Program-made: the position numbers and the translations under genes | Notes under the pieces: generated by a model | The model's database searches: none | Seen by the model: the letters and a program-made list of their open reading frames with translations, nothing else | Told to the model about the DNA's origin: nothing | DNA from: Shouchella lonarensis | GTDB lineage: Bacteria; Bacillota; Bacilli; Bacillales; Bacillaceae_D | Length of the DNA stretch: 64,000 bases | NCBI RefSeq assembly: GCF_900096965.1 | Contig: NZ_FMYM01000005.1 | Span: 62,001-126,000, forward strand | Direction of reading: 5' to 3' | Part shown: piece after piece, positions 43,013-55,147 of the stretch | Layout: every line of letters begins with the position of its first letter | Position numbering within the stretch: the first letter of the stretch is position 1

Positions 43013-44125
43013 TTGGACTGGAATAAACTGAGGCGCGCTTTTCACCGTATTCCAGAGCTTGGTTTTTGTGAAGTGAAAACGCAGCAACTCATCCTTGACA
43101 CGATTGCTAACATGCGACAGACTCGATTGACCGTGCAGACATGGAAAACGGGAGTCATTGTCCGTGTTCGCGGAAAGTCAGCGTATACGGTCGCTTATCG
43201 TGCGGATATGGACGGTTTGCCGCTATCTGAGGAGACAGGCTACGAATTTGCTTCGATCCATAAAGGGACGATGCACGCATGTGGACATGATTTCCATATG
43301 ACGATCGCGCTTGGGATCTTAGCGCACTTTAGTGAAGTAGAACCACCGTGTCAGCTCGTTTTTATTTTTCAACCAGCAGAAGAAGGGCCCGGTGGCGCAA
43401 AACCGATGCTCGAAGAAGGTGTGCTAAAAGACTGCTGGCCAGATGAAATGTATGCGCTGCATATTGATCCAACATTGCCAGTCGGGACGGTGTCGACGAA
43501 ACCGGGTTTGCTTTTTGCGCACACGTCTGAGCTATTTATCGACTTTCATGGACAAGGCGGGCACGCGGCTTACCCGCATAAAGCAAATGACATGGTCGTC
43601 GCTGCTGCTCATTTTGTGACGCAATTACAAACAATTGTCGCGCGAAACATTGACCCACTCTCTAGCGCTGTTGTTACGATTGGCGTCATTCAAGGTGGAA
43701 CGAAGCAAAATGTCATTGCCGAGACCGCGCGGATCGAGGGGACGATCCGCACACTATCAGAAGAGGCAATGGAGACGGTGAAGTCTCGGATTGTTGCACT
43801 AACAAAAGGGATAGAAGCGGCTTTTGAATGCAAAATGATGATTGATTATGGGGCCAATTATTGCGGCGTGCACAATGATGCAACACTCGTGAGTGATTTT
43901 CGCTCCTTTACCGAATCGGCAGCGCAGATGACGTATCACGAGGCAACCGAAGCAATGACGGGTGAAGATTTTGGCTACTTTTTAAATGAAATACCAGGTT
44001 TGATGTTTTGGCTCGGCGTCGATAGCCCGTACGGTTTACATGATGTGCGACTTGCGCCAAAAGAAGAGGCGATTGAGGTGGCGATTCGGCATATGACGGG
44101 GTTCTTGGAATTGAGAGGGAAGTGA
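43013..44125 (+). CDS. N-acetyldiaminopimelate deacetylase (YkuR)
   Basis: A 370-residue M20-family amidohydrolase with metal motifs [10 protein letters not shown] and [10 protein letters not shown] and the dimerisation insert ([16 protein letters not shown]). It removes the acetyl group put on by DapH. TTG 43013 follows AAAGGAGGGG; the open frame upstream has no ribosome site. B. subtilis ykuR, sometimes called dapL, is the counterpart. Confidence 0.9.
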   Translation: MDWNKLRRAFHRIPELGFCEVKTQQLILDTIANMRQTRLTVQTWKTGVIVRVRGKSAYTVAYRADMDGLPLSEETGYEFASIHKGTMHACGHDFHMTIALGILAHFSEVEPPCQLVFIFQPAEEGPGGAKPMLEEGVLKDCWPDEMYALHIDPTLPVGTVSTKPGLLFAHTSELFIDFHGQGGHAAYPHKANDMVVAAAHFVTQLQTIVARNIDPLSSAVVTIGVIQGGTKQNVIAETARIEGTIRTLSEEAMETVKSRIVALTKGIEAAFECKMMIDYGANYCGVHNDATLVSDFRSFTESAAQMTYHEATEAMTGEDFGYFLNEIPGLMFWLGVDSPYGLHDVRLAPKEEAIEVAIRHMTGFLELRGK

Positions 44126-44325
44126 GCAGGGGGCTGTTAGAGCAGCTCCTTGAAATTTCTGTTTTCAGTATTAACTAGATGAGAAAATTTCATTAATTAC
44201 TGTTGACACGGTCGTTTATATTAATTTATCATGATGATGAAGACGTGGTGTGTTGTTTATATTTTGGTTTCGGATCATATGGTAGCGCTTTCAATATTAA
44301 GCATCCCAATGCTTGGGAGGAGCAT

Positions 44326-44448
44326 ATGTTTTGTAAATTGGAGATGAATCAAAAAGTACGAATTCATGCGGATATTTTACTGGAATCATATCCAGGTCAA
44401 ACCTATGCTTACTATATTGAGATCATTGACGACGATGACGAGTCTTAA
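44326..44448 (+). CDS. Small acidic hypothetical protein
   Basis: A 40-residue ORF (MFCKLEMNQKVRIHADILLE ... IIDDDDES) with GGAGG five bases before the ATG at 44326. The frame is open further upstream to a TTG at 44203, which coincides with a promoter-like TTGACA and lacks a ribosome site. Not recognised. Confidence 0.45.
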   Translation: MFCKLEMNQKVRIHADILLESYPGQTYAYYIEIIDDDDES

Positions 44449-44529
44449 TATTGCGGTGTGTGAATGAAACTGCGAAATCTATTTCCCCTTTCATCCGCCG
44501 CTCATTATGTTATAATAAACCTATCAACA

Positions 44530-44622
44530 ACTAGGGGAGCCCATCTTACTTGGGCTGAGATGGAAACGATTTGGTTTCTAAACCCTTTGGACCTGATCTG
44601 GATCATACCAGCGTGGGGAAGT
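44530..44622 (+). promoter_or_regulatory. TPP riboswitch
   Basis: Canonical thi-box features: ACTAGGGGAGCC, then GGGCTGAGATGG, then ACCCTTTGGACCTGATCTGG and GCGTGGGGAAGT. A promoter -10 TATAAT lies at 44511-44516. It controls thiC through the hairpin at 44702-44733. Confidence 0.95.
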
Positions 44623-44701
44623 TTACATCATGTCTACATCATCTATAAGCTCGTGCTTATCTAGCTTGTGATGTGATAAATAGACGTGTCTTCTTACATG
44701 A

Positions 44702-44733
44702 GTCGGGGTCCGTTTCTAGGATTGCGGCTTTTT
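44702..44733 (+). terminator. Riboswitch-controlled terminator
   Basis: GTCGGGGTCC pairs with GGATTGCGGC (one mismatch) and is followed by five T. TPP binding should favour this hairpin and stop thiC transcription. Confidence 0.65.
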
Positions 44734-44738
44734 ATTGA

Positions 44739-46595
<1,857 letters not shown>

Positions 46596-46679
46596 GAAAA
46601 TAAAAACTGTCGGGGCAATAGAAGTGCGACAAAAAAAGACATGAATAGTAACGGGATGAAAGAAGCCGGAATATGAGTG

Positions 46680-46715
46680 GACTCAAGGAAAGCATATATA
46701 TGCTTTCCTTGAGTC
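46680..46715. repeat. 36-bp perfect palindrome
   Basis: Starts GACTCAAGGAAAGCATAT and continues as its exact complement. No T-run follows on the plus strand, so it is not a standard terminator. Located 85 bases after thiC. Confidence 0.7.
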
Positions 46716-46809
46716 TGATTCCTCACAACTAAATTCTGCAGATAGAAGTATGCATATGTCTAGCGATTCTCATTTGGTTTTTGATATAATGAAAGGTGTA
46801 GGCAATGAA

Positions 46810-46841
46810 ATATTAGAATTAGTTTAAACTAATTCTAATAT
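46810..46841. promoter_or_regulatory. 32-bp palindromic operator, PerR/Fur-like
   Basis: Left arm ATATTAGAATTAGTTT and its exact complement. It contains two overlapping near-matches to the PerR 7-1-7 box (TTAGAAT-T-AGTTTAA). It ends four bases before the -35 of the peroxiredoxin promoter. Confidence 0.55.
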
Positions 46842-46845
46842 AATA

Positions 46846-46874
46846 TTGACTATAAATTAGAAACCTTATATAAT
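46846..46874 (+). promoter_or_regulatory. Peroxiredoxin gene promoter
   Basis: TTGACT (46846-46851), 17-base spacer, TATAAT (46869-46874). Confidence 0.75.
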
Positions 46875-46909
46875 GAGGGTGTACCATCATTGAAGGGAGA
46901 AATTTGACG

Positions 46910-47455
46910 ATGACAGAAAAGCGTATGGTTGCAAAGCAAGCACCTCGATTTGAAATGGAGGCTGTTCTGCCAAATAAAGAGTTTGGTAAAGTAAGCCTCG
47001 AAGAAAATATGAAAAACGATAAGTGGACAGTGCTCTACTTTTATCCGATGGATTTCACGTTTGTATGTCCAACAGAAATTACGTCATTAAGTGACCGTTA
47101 CGATGAGTTTGAGGATCTTGATGCGGAAGTGATCGGTGTTTCTACAGACACAGTTCATACGCATAAGGCTTGGATCAACACACCGCGTGATGCCAATGGT
47201 CTTGGTGAGTTGAAGTACCCACTGGCAGCGGACACAAATCATGCAGTTTCGCGCGAGTACGGTGTCCTCATTGAAGAACAAGGAATTGCTCTTCGCGGTC
47301 TGTTCATTATTAGTCCTGAAGGTGAATTAATGTATGCTGTTGTGAATCATAACAACATTGGCCGTGACGTAGATGAAACGTTACGAGTGCTTCAAGCATT
47401 GCAAACAGGCGGTTTATGCCCGGCAAACTGGAAGCCTGGACAAGCAACGCTATAA
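46910..47455 (+). CDS. 2-Cys peroxiredoxin (YkuU-like)
   Basis: A 181-residue peroxiredoxin with the peroxidatic Cys in DFTFVCPTEI and the resolving Cys in GGLCPANWKPG. It reduces hydrogen peroxide and organic peroxides. ATG 46910 after AAGGGAGA; TTG 46904 is less likely. Followed by a thioredoxin-like gene as ykuU-ykuV in B. subtilis; likely peroxide-controlled through the palindrome upstream. Confidence 0.9.
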   Translation: MTEKRMVAKQAPRFEMEAVLPNKEFGKVSLEENMKNDKWTVLYFYPMDFTFVCPTEITSLSDRYDEFEDLDAEVIGVSTDTVHTHKAWINTPRDANGLGELKYPLAADTNHAVSREYGVLIEEQGIALRGLFIISPEGELMYAVVNHNNIGRDVDETLRVLQALQTGGLCPANWKPGQATL

Positions 47456-47468
47456 ATTGTATGTTTAA

Positions 47469-47500
47469 AGAGGGCTAACGTGAAATGTCGTTAGTCCTCT
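47469..47500 (+). terminator. Hairpin between peroxiredoxin and thioredoxin-like genes
   Basis: AGAGGGCTAACG pairs with CGTTAGTCCTCT, followed by a weak T-rich tail; possibly partial. Confidence 0.5.
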
Positions 47501-47528
47501 CACTTTCATTTGATAAGGGGGAAAAGAC

Positions 47529-47987
47529 ATGCCGTTAAAATTACGGTCACCGATGCCAGAACTAACAGGTGCAACGACTTGGTTAAATGGAGAAGTGAAG
47601 AGGGAAGACCTTGTCGGTAATAAACCAACATTGATTCACTTTTGGTCCATTAGTTGCGGATTGTGTAAAGAAGCAATGCCCGATGTCAATAATTTTCGCG
47701 ATGAGTACAGTGACAAATTGCATGTTGTTGCAGTGCACATGCCTCGGTCTGAAAAAGATTTGGATCTTGATGAAGTGAAGCGTGTGGCTGCCGAACATGA
47801 TATTACGCAGCCTATTTTTGTGGATAATGACCATAAATTGACCGATGCATTGGAGAATGAGTACGTTCCTGCATATTATGTTTTTGACCGCGAAGGGCAA
47901 CTACGTCATTTTCAAGCAGGCGGTGGAGGCATGAAGATGCTGACAAAACGTGTCAATCGTGTTTTAGGTGTGAAAGAAGACAAGTAA
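47529..47987 (+). CDS. Thioredoxin-fold thiol-disulfide oxidoreductase (YkuV-like)
   Basis: A 152-residue TlpA/ResA-like thioredoxin fold with active site SCGLCKEAMPD. No signal peptide or membrane anchor, so cytoplasmic like YkuV. Probably redox partner of the upstream peroxiredoxin. GATAAGGGGGA precedes ATG 47529. Confidence 0.9.
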   Translation: MPLKLRSPMPELTGATTWLNGEVKREDLVGNKPTLIHFWSISCGLCKEAMPDVNNFRDEYSDKLHVVAVHMPRSEKDLDLDEVKRVAAEHDITQPIFVDNDHKLTDALENEYVPAYYVFDREGQLRHFQAGGGGMKMLTKRVNRVLGVKEDK

Positions 47988-48039
47988 ATACTTGGAATGT
48001 ACGTAAATCCTTTTGTCCTCTTTGCGGTTGGAGGAAATG

Positions 48040-48711
48040 ATGAGACGACCATTTGTTGTCATTGGGTTGGGTAGGTTTGGTGGAAGTGTAACACAAGAAT
48101 TAATAAGGCAAGGAGCGGAAGTTTTAGCGATTGACCGAGATGATGCTAAAATTGAAGCATTTCGTGAGCATGTTACGTCTTCAGTTGTAGCTGATGCAAC
48201 GGATGAGAAAGTACTGAAGGAATTAGGTGTTCACGAGTATACGCATGTGATTGTTGCGATTGGTAATGATATCGAAGCGAGTATTTTGACAACGTTGTTA
48301 CTGAGCGAGTTGGGTGTTCCTGATATTTCTGTTAAAGCACAAAATGACTATCATGCAAGAGTGCTAACGAAAATAGGAGCTGACCGCGTTTTACATCCAG
48401 AGCGTGACATGGGTACACGTCTTGCTCATAATTTAATGTCAAAGAACATCATTGATTATGCTGAACTCTCAGGACAGCTTAGTGTCATGGAAATGACAGT
48501 CGATGAACACAAATGCGGAGGCACAATTGGCGCATTGGAACTACGGAGAAAGTACCATTGCGCCGTTGTAGCTGTGTGTCGTAATGGGACATTTTTTTCT
48601 TCACCACCGATGACAGAAGTTATCAAAAAAGGTGACATCCTGGTTGTCCTCGGTCTAACAAAAGATGTCTATCAGTTAGAACAAGCAATGGCACATAAAA
48701 AAGAAGGCTAA
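48040..48711 (+). CDS. ktrC: Ktr potassium uptake regulatory subunit (RCK)
   Basis: A 223-residue protein with an N-terminal RCK/Rossmann fold (VVIGLGRFGGSVTQELI, acidic turn AIDRDD) and a C-terminal TrkA_C domain. It gates KtrB/KtrD-type potassium channels by nucleotide and c-di-AMP. ATG 48040 is best spaced from GGAGG; 48037 is possible. The name ktrC rather than ktrA is chosen from the neighbouring rnjA, as in B. subtilis. Confidence 0.85.
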   Translation: MRRPFVVIGLGRFGGSVTQELIRQGAEVLAIDRDDAKIEAFREHVTSSVVADATDEKVLKELGVHEYTHVIVAIGNDIEASILTTLLLSELGVPDISVKAQNDYHARVLTKIGADRVLHPERDMGTRLAHNLMSKNIIDYAELSGQLSVMEMTVDEHKCGGTIGALELRRKYHCAVVAVCRNGTFFSSPPMTEVIKKGDILVVLGLTKDVYQLEQAMAHKKEG

Positions 48712-48733
48712 CTATCGCCTTCTTTTTTATGTG
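48692..48733. terminator. Strong bidirectional terminator
   Basis: Perfect 17-bp arms (CACATAAAAAAGAAGGC and its complement) around an eight-base loop between the convergent ktrC and rnjA. Confidence 0.85.
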
Positions 48734-48734
48734 T

Positions 48735-50401
48735 TTATACTTCCATAATGATAGGTAAAATCATTGGTTTTCGTTTGGTCCGTTCGTACAAGAAAGGACC
48801 AAGTAGGTCAGATATCTCTTGTTTAATCTCAGCCCATTGAGAAGTTCTTTGCTTCATGACCTGTTGTAAATGTTTCGCGAGTAATTTTTGCGCTTCATGA
48901 ATCAGATCACCTGATTCACGCATGTATACAAAGCCGCGAGAAATAATGTCTGGTCCAGACATTATTTTAAATGCTTTCATGTTCAGGTTGACAACGACAA
49001 TGACAAGACCTTCTTCAGACAAGATGCGGCGATCACGTAAGACAATATTGCCGATATCGCCAACACCGCTGCCATCAACATAAACAGAACCAGAAGGAAT
49101 CTTACTAGAGACACTGGCTTCTTCTGGATGTACCGCTAATACATCGCCATTATCCATTACAAAGCAGTTTTCTTCTTTGACGTCACAGTCTACGGCTAAT
49201 TTGACGTGGTTTTTGAGCATACGGTATTCACCGTGAATCGGCATGAAGTACTGTGGGTTCATGAGTCGAATCATTAACTTTTGCTCTTCCTGCCCCCCAT
49301 GTCCCGATGTGTGAATATTGTTAAGCGAGCCGTGAATGACATTGGCTCCAAGGCGGTAGAGTTGGTTAATGGTCTTTCCGACACTCAGTGTGTTACCAGG
49401 TATAGGAGATGAAGAGAAAATCACTGTGTCGCCAGGAATGATTTGGATTTGTCTGTGTGTCCCAGAGGCGATGCGTGATAATGCAGCCATGGCTCTCCTT
49501 GGCTGCCTGTGCAAAGAATGGTGACTTCGTTTTCAGGTACCCGTTTTAAATGTCCAGGTTCAATGAATATACTTGGTGGTGCTTGGATGTAGCCTAGTTC
49601 TTGACCAATCGAAAGCGCTTTTTCCATGCTGCGACCGAACACGCATATTTTTCTGCCGTGCTTCTTAGAGGATTCCACAACTTGTTGCAGGCGATGAATG
49701 TTTGATGAAAATGTAGCAAAAATGATTCGACCGTCCACTTTTCCAAAGATTGTATCGATGCTTTCCCCGACTTTGCGCTCCGACATTGTGAAGTCAGGGA
49801 TTTCACTATTTGTGCTGTCAGAGAGTAGGCAGAGTACACCTTCTTCACCTATTTTTGCCATCTTTGTTAAGTCAGCGGGTTCGCCTACTGGGGTAAAGTC
49901 AAACTTAAAATCACCTGTATGAACGATATTTCCAGGTGGGGTCTTTACAACAATTCCGTAAGAATCAGGAATACTGTGAGTTGTCCGGAAAAAAGAGACA
50001 GATGTTTTTGTAAATTTGATGACATCATCTTCGCTGACTTCATGCAACGTTGTTTGACGTAATAATTTATGCTCTTCTAGTTTACCGCGCAATAGACCGA
50101 GCGCTAGTTTACCGCCATATACATCAATATTTAATTGACGTAATAAGTAAGGAATACCACCAATATGATCTTCATGACCATGTGTAATGAATAGTCCTTT
50201 AATTTTCTCTTGGTTTTCTTGCAAATAAGTATAGTCTGGAATAACATAGTCAATTCCGAGCAACTCATCTTCTGGGAACATAATGCCCGCATCAATTAAA
50301 ATGATTTCGTCTTGGAACTGGATGCCATACGTGTTTTTCCCAATCTCACCGAGCCCACCAAGGGCAAAAATAGCCGTTTGATTATTTTTCACATGTTTCA
50401 C
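48735..50401 (-). pseudogene. rnjA: Ribonuclease J1, split by a single-base frameshift
   Basis: The two halves align end to end with B. subtilis RNase J1. The first (50401 down to about 49490) has the metallo-beta-lactamase motif [10 protein letters not shown] and ends GSQGEP; the second resumes [14 protein letters not shown] in the next frame. One base is missing at CCATGG (49487-49492); CCAATGG on the coding strand would restore GEPMAALS. The rest is well conserved, so a sequencing or assembly error is as likely as a real mutation. GTG 50401 starts just behind the rpoY stop. Confidence 0.9.
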
Positions 50402-50402
50402 G

Positions 50403-50612
50403 TTACACACTCACAATCTCATACTTTGCATGTTCCTGTTCATATGCTAAGTATGCATCAGAAAGTTTGATGATCGATTCAATGTTATACCCTTTCGGAC
50501 CGAGTGCTTGTCTTACAGCAGTTTCACTTCCTGCTTCTATGTATAACGCACGTGTCTTCTCCCGAACGGGTGCTTGAATGGTATCCGGTTGATAATGAAC
50601 TTTAAAGATCAT
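50403..50612 (-). CDS. rpoY: RNA polymerase epsilon subunit
   Basis: A 69-residue DUF1447 protein ([10 protein letters not shown] ... [16 protein letters not shown]), the small Firmicutes RNA polymerase subunit YkzG, always linked to rnjA. ATG 50612 is chosen by homology; an ATG two codons upstream is also near AAGGAGA. Confidence 0.9.
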   Translation of the reverse strand: MIFKVHYQPDTIQAPVREKTRALYIEAGSETAVRQALGPKGYNIESIIKLSDAYLAYEQEHAKYEIVSV

Positions 50613-50752
50613 GCACATTCTCTCCTTTTTAAATCATTCTTTCCTACATTATAGCGGAAAGCATATATTTTTGATACATTGTTTACTGAAAAATTAGCGG
50701 AGGACTGATACCTGAACGGTGTCAGCCCTGCGTTTTTACAAGCGTGTTGCCA

Positions 50753-50830
50753 TTATACGCGTAAGTATAACGATTTTGGTAACAATTGCTCAAATCCTTT
50801 TAAGAGACGTCGGCGCCATTTTCTTAGCAT
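50753..50830 (-). CDS. Possible 25-residue basic small protein
   Basis: An ORF starting MLRKWRRRLLKGFEQLL with a strong AAAGGAGGG eight bases upstream. Amphipathic and Arg-rich. It sits between def and rpoY, followed by a hairpin (CTGATACC/GGTGTCAG, 50704-50727). Not recognised. Confidence 0.4.
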   Translation of the reverse strand: MLRKWRRRLLKGFEQLLPKSLYLRV

Positions 50831-50917
50831 GAATGTGACCCTCCTTTTTCATCGTTCGTTATCACGTAGTGTGTGTAGTAAACGATGAAAAAAACGAGGA
50901 TAATACTGGGTAAAACA

Positions 50918-51469
50918 TTAAAGCGCATGACCCGGAAGAGGTTTTTTATGAGGGTCCGTTAAGTCCTCAATTCGATCGTAAAACATAATGCCGTCTAAAT
51001 GATCCAGCTCATGTTGAAAGACAATCGAAATAAACCCACGCAGGCGTAGCGTGATTTCTTCTCCTTCATGAGTCGTGCCTTTTACTGTGATACGGGCATA
51101 TCGGGGGACACGTCCTTCAATTTCACGGTCAACGGATAAACAACCTTCTCCTGTTTCAAGTTCTGTTGTTTCAACCGAATGCCGTATCACTTTTGGATTG
51201 GCGAGGCCAAAACTGTGTAATTTCCCATTCTCATCCGTCGCATGAACGGCAAATAATCGTTTTGAAATCCCGATTTGTGGTGCAGCTAAGCCGACACCTG
51301 GACGCAAGTGATATTGTTTTGCTATGTCTGGATCTTGACTGTTTTTTAGAAACGTTAACATGGATAGAAGGGTTTGTGTATCTTCTGCATTGAGCGGTAG
51401 CTCGACTGGACTGGCAACTTTTCTTAAAACAGGGTCTCCTTCACGGACGATGTGTTCCATTGTCAGCAT
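50918..51469 (-). CDS. def: Peptide deformylase
   Basis: A 183-residue metalloenzyme with the three deformylase motifs GVGLAAPQIG, EGCLS and HELDHLDG. It removes formyl from new N-terminal Met. Length and position match the long DefB (YkrB) type of B. subtilis. AGAGGTGAT precedes ATG 51469. Confidence 0.95.
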   Translation of the reverse strand: MLTMEHIVREGDPVLRKVASPVELPLNAEDTQTLLSMLTFLKNSQDPDIAKQYHLRPGVGLAAPQIGISKRLFAVHATDENGKLHSFGLANPKVIRHSVETTELETGEGCLSVDREIEGRVPRYARITVKGTTHEGEEITLRLRGFISIVFQHELDHLDGIMFYDRIEDLTDPHKKPLPGHAL

Positions 51470-51533
51470 ATGTAATCACCTCTTATCTTCTCTTCCATTA
51501 GTTTAAGCATATTCATTCTTTTCTGCAAGGGAA

Positions 51534-51560
51534 AAGGGAGGCTAAAAAAATGCCTCCCTT
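51534..51560. terminator. Terminator of the YjcZ-like gene
   Basis: AAGGGAGGC (51534-51542) pairs with GCCTCCCTT (51552-51560), with A- and T-rich loop and flanks. Confidence 0.6.
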
Positions 51561-51569
51561 TATACGAGC

Positions 51570-51758
51570 TTATTGGCATTTGCAGTCAGAGGATGCCGCA
51601 GGGCTGGCTGCGCCTTTTTTATCTCCGAACTGTGAAGCACCGACAATGATAAGCAGGATGAAGAGCACGACGATTAAAGCAAATCCTTTGCCACCGCCGC
51701 TGCCGTATCCAGACCCGGCACAAGGATCACAGTACTGATCATATCCATATCCGTACAT
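51570..51758 (-). CDS. YjcZ-family sporulation-associated small membrane protein
   Basis: A 62-residue protein: Tyr/Gly/Cys-rich head, then [20 protein letters not shown] as the single membrane span, the hallmark of YjcZ-type small proteins, and a tail ending CKCQ. AAGGAGGAATT precedes ATG 51758. Suggests a spore-forming host. Confidence 0.85.
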   Translation of the reverse strand: MYGYGYDQYCDPCAGSGYGSGGGKGFALIVVLFILLIIVGASQFGDKKGAASPAASSDCKCQ

Positions 51759-51969
51759 AACAATTCCTCCTTCTTTTTCTGACCGCTAAAAAATATGCGA
51801 TTCAATACATACCATATGCAAGTGCCCGGATGGTGTGTGGTCTTTCGCCTATTTTTAAAATAAAAATCCTTTGGGACAAGAGAAATGATTTAAAATGGGT
51901 TGCTTGCGAAATGTTCCGTTGTTCGATATCGTAGAAGGGGAATGAATAAGTACTTAAAGGAGATGTCGC

Positions 51970-52602
51970 ATGGCAAAGAGTCGATGGTTTATGTTGGGAT
52001 TTTGTTTTCTTATACTCTTTCTTAGCGGATGTGGAACGACAAAGGAGAAAGTCCAACGGTATTTAGATGATGCTGCCCGTGAAGAACAAGTTTTTCAAGA
52101 ACAGCAACAATTGTTAAAAGAAGCGGAGGAGGCAGAGACGAAACTGTATGAACAATTGTTGGCGTTAGAACAACAACAATACGATCAATCGGTTTTTTTG
52201 GCGGATCAAGCCGTTCAATCTGTCCAAAAACGCCGTGAGCTAGTTGAAAAAGAAAAAGAAAGTGTAGAAAAAGGTTATGAGGTATTTGAACAAGCAGTGC
52301 CGCTGTTTAAGGAATTAAATGAGGAACAACTTGTTGTACAGGCAAAAAAAGTACGTGAAGCAATGGAAAAACGATATGACTTATATATGTCATTGCATGA
52401 GACATATGGATCATTTTTAGATTTAACGGAGAAATTATATCATTTGCTTCAAGAAGAAGAGGTATCTCTGGAAATGTTTCAGGTGCAGGTTGAGAAGGTA
52501 GCAGGGGCATACGAAGAATTGAGTCAGTTGACTGACCGTTTTAATGAGCAGACGGATACATACAATGAAGAGAAGAAAAATTTGTACAAAATCATGCAGT
52601 AG
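51970..52602 (+). CDS. ykyA: YkyA-family lipoprotein
   Basis: A 210-residue lipoprotein with signal peptide and lipobox LFLSGCG, followed by long coiled coils rich in Glu, Gln and Lys. YkyA precedes pdhA in B. subtilis too. Possible cell-wall binding role; function unknown. AAAGGAGATG precedes ATG 51970. Confidence 0.85.
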   Translation: MAKSRWFMLGFCFLILFLSGCGTTKEKVQRYLDDAAREEQVFQEQQQLLKEAEEAETKLYEQLLALEQQQYDQSVFLADQAVQSVQKRRELVEKEKESVEKGYEVFEQAVPLFKELNEEQLVVQAKKVREAMEKRYDLYMSLHETYGSFLDLTEKLYHLLQEEEVSLEMFQVQVEKVAGAYEELSQLTDRFNEQTDTYNEEKKNLYKIMQ

Positions 52603-54047
<1,445 letters not shown>

Positions 54048-54050
54048 CCG

Positions 54051-55028
54051 ATGGGTAATTGGACAATGGCACAAGCGATTACAGATGCAATGCGTAATGA
54101 GCTTAAAAATAATGAAGACGTGCTTGTTTTCGGGGAAGACGTCGGGCAAAACGGCGGGGTATTCCGGGTAACGGAAAACTTGCAAAAAGAATTTGGGGAA
54201 GATCGCGTGTTTGATACGCCACTTGCAGAGTCAGGTATCGGTGGTTTAGCGATTGGTCTTGCATTGACGCAGCACCGTCCAGTGATGGAGATCCAGTTTT
54301 TTGGTTTTGTGTTTGAAGTGTTTGATTCAATTGCAGGACAAATGTCGCGTTGGCGCTTTCGTTCAGGAAATAAACAAACAATGCCCGTGACGATCCGTTC
54401 GCCTTTTGGTGGGGGTGTAAAAACACCAGAAATGCATGCTGATTCATTAGAGGGACTCATGGCACAAACACCAGGTTTGAAAGTCGTCATTCCGTCTAAT
54501 CCATATGACGCAAAAGGACTACTCATTTCCGCAATCCGTGACAATGATCCAGTTGTTTTCCTTGAGCATATGAAATTATATCGTTCTTTCCGCCAAGAAG
54601 TACCAGAGGAAGAATACACGATTGAACTTGGAAAAGCGGATATTAAGCGCGAAGGAAAAGATGTAACAATCGTTGCCTATGGGGCGATGGTACAAGCATC
54701 GTTAAAAGCTGCTGAGCAACTAGCAGAAGAGGGAATCGACGCAGAGGTCATTGATTTAATGACGATTAGCCCATTTGATGTGGAAACTGTTGTGAAATCG
54801 GTGGAGAAAACGAACCGAGCGATTGTTGTCCAAGAAGCTCAAAAACAAGCAGGTATTGCTGCCAATGTTGTGGCTGAAATTACGGAGCGAGCAATTTTGT
54901 CGCTAGAAGCACCGGTATTACGTATTGCTTCTCCAGATACAGTGTATCCATTTGCAGCGGTTGAAGACGACTGGTTGCCAAACCCGGGTATTATCGTTGA
55001 CAAAGTGAAAGAGGTTGTAAATTTCTAA
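54051..55028 (+). CDS. pdhB: Pyruvate dehydrogenase E1 component, beta subunit
   Basis: A 325-residue transketolase-like subunit ([47 protein letters not shown]). Forms the E1 heterotetramer with PdhA, four bases upstream. The gap to pdhC (119 bases) has a hairpin ACCCATCCC/GGGGTGGGT near 55060-55089, which may trim or protect mRNA. Confidence 0.95.
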   Translation: MGNWTMAQAITDAMRNELKNNEDVLVFGEDVGQNGGVFRVTENLQKEFGEDRVFDTPLAESGIGGLAIGLALTQHRPVMEIQFFGFVFEVFDSIAGQMSRWRFRSGNKQTMPVTIRSPFGGGVKTPEMHADSLEGLMAQTPGLKVVIPSNPYDAKGLLISAIRDNDPVVFLEHMKLYRSFRQEVPEEEYTIELGKADIKREGKDVTIVAYGAMVQASLKAAEQLAEEGIDAEVIDLMTISPFDVETVVKSVEKTNRAIVVQEAQKQAGIAANVVAEITERAILSLEAPVLRIASPDTVYPFAAVEDDWLPNPGIIVDKVKEVVNF

Positions 55029-55147
55029 GTGAGATTCTTTTAGGAGAATCGCTCAGCTTACCCATCCCGATCTTTATTGGGGTGGGTGCAGTATCTAGTC
55101 TGGAAAGGTAAGTGAGTTAGCGTTATAATAAAGGAGGCGTCTTAGCT

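Noticed and set aside
44203-44325. Upstream extension of the 40-residue ORF from TTG 44203
   Set aside because: No ribosome site; the TTG is part of a promoter-like TTGACA.
44464-44664. 66-codon ORF over the TPP riboswitch
   Set aside because: The bases are fully explained by the riboswitch structure.
48735-49514. Treating the C-terminal RNase J1 half as a separate gene
   Set aside because: It lacks a start signal and continues the upstream half exactly after a one-base shift.
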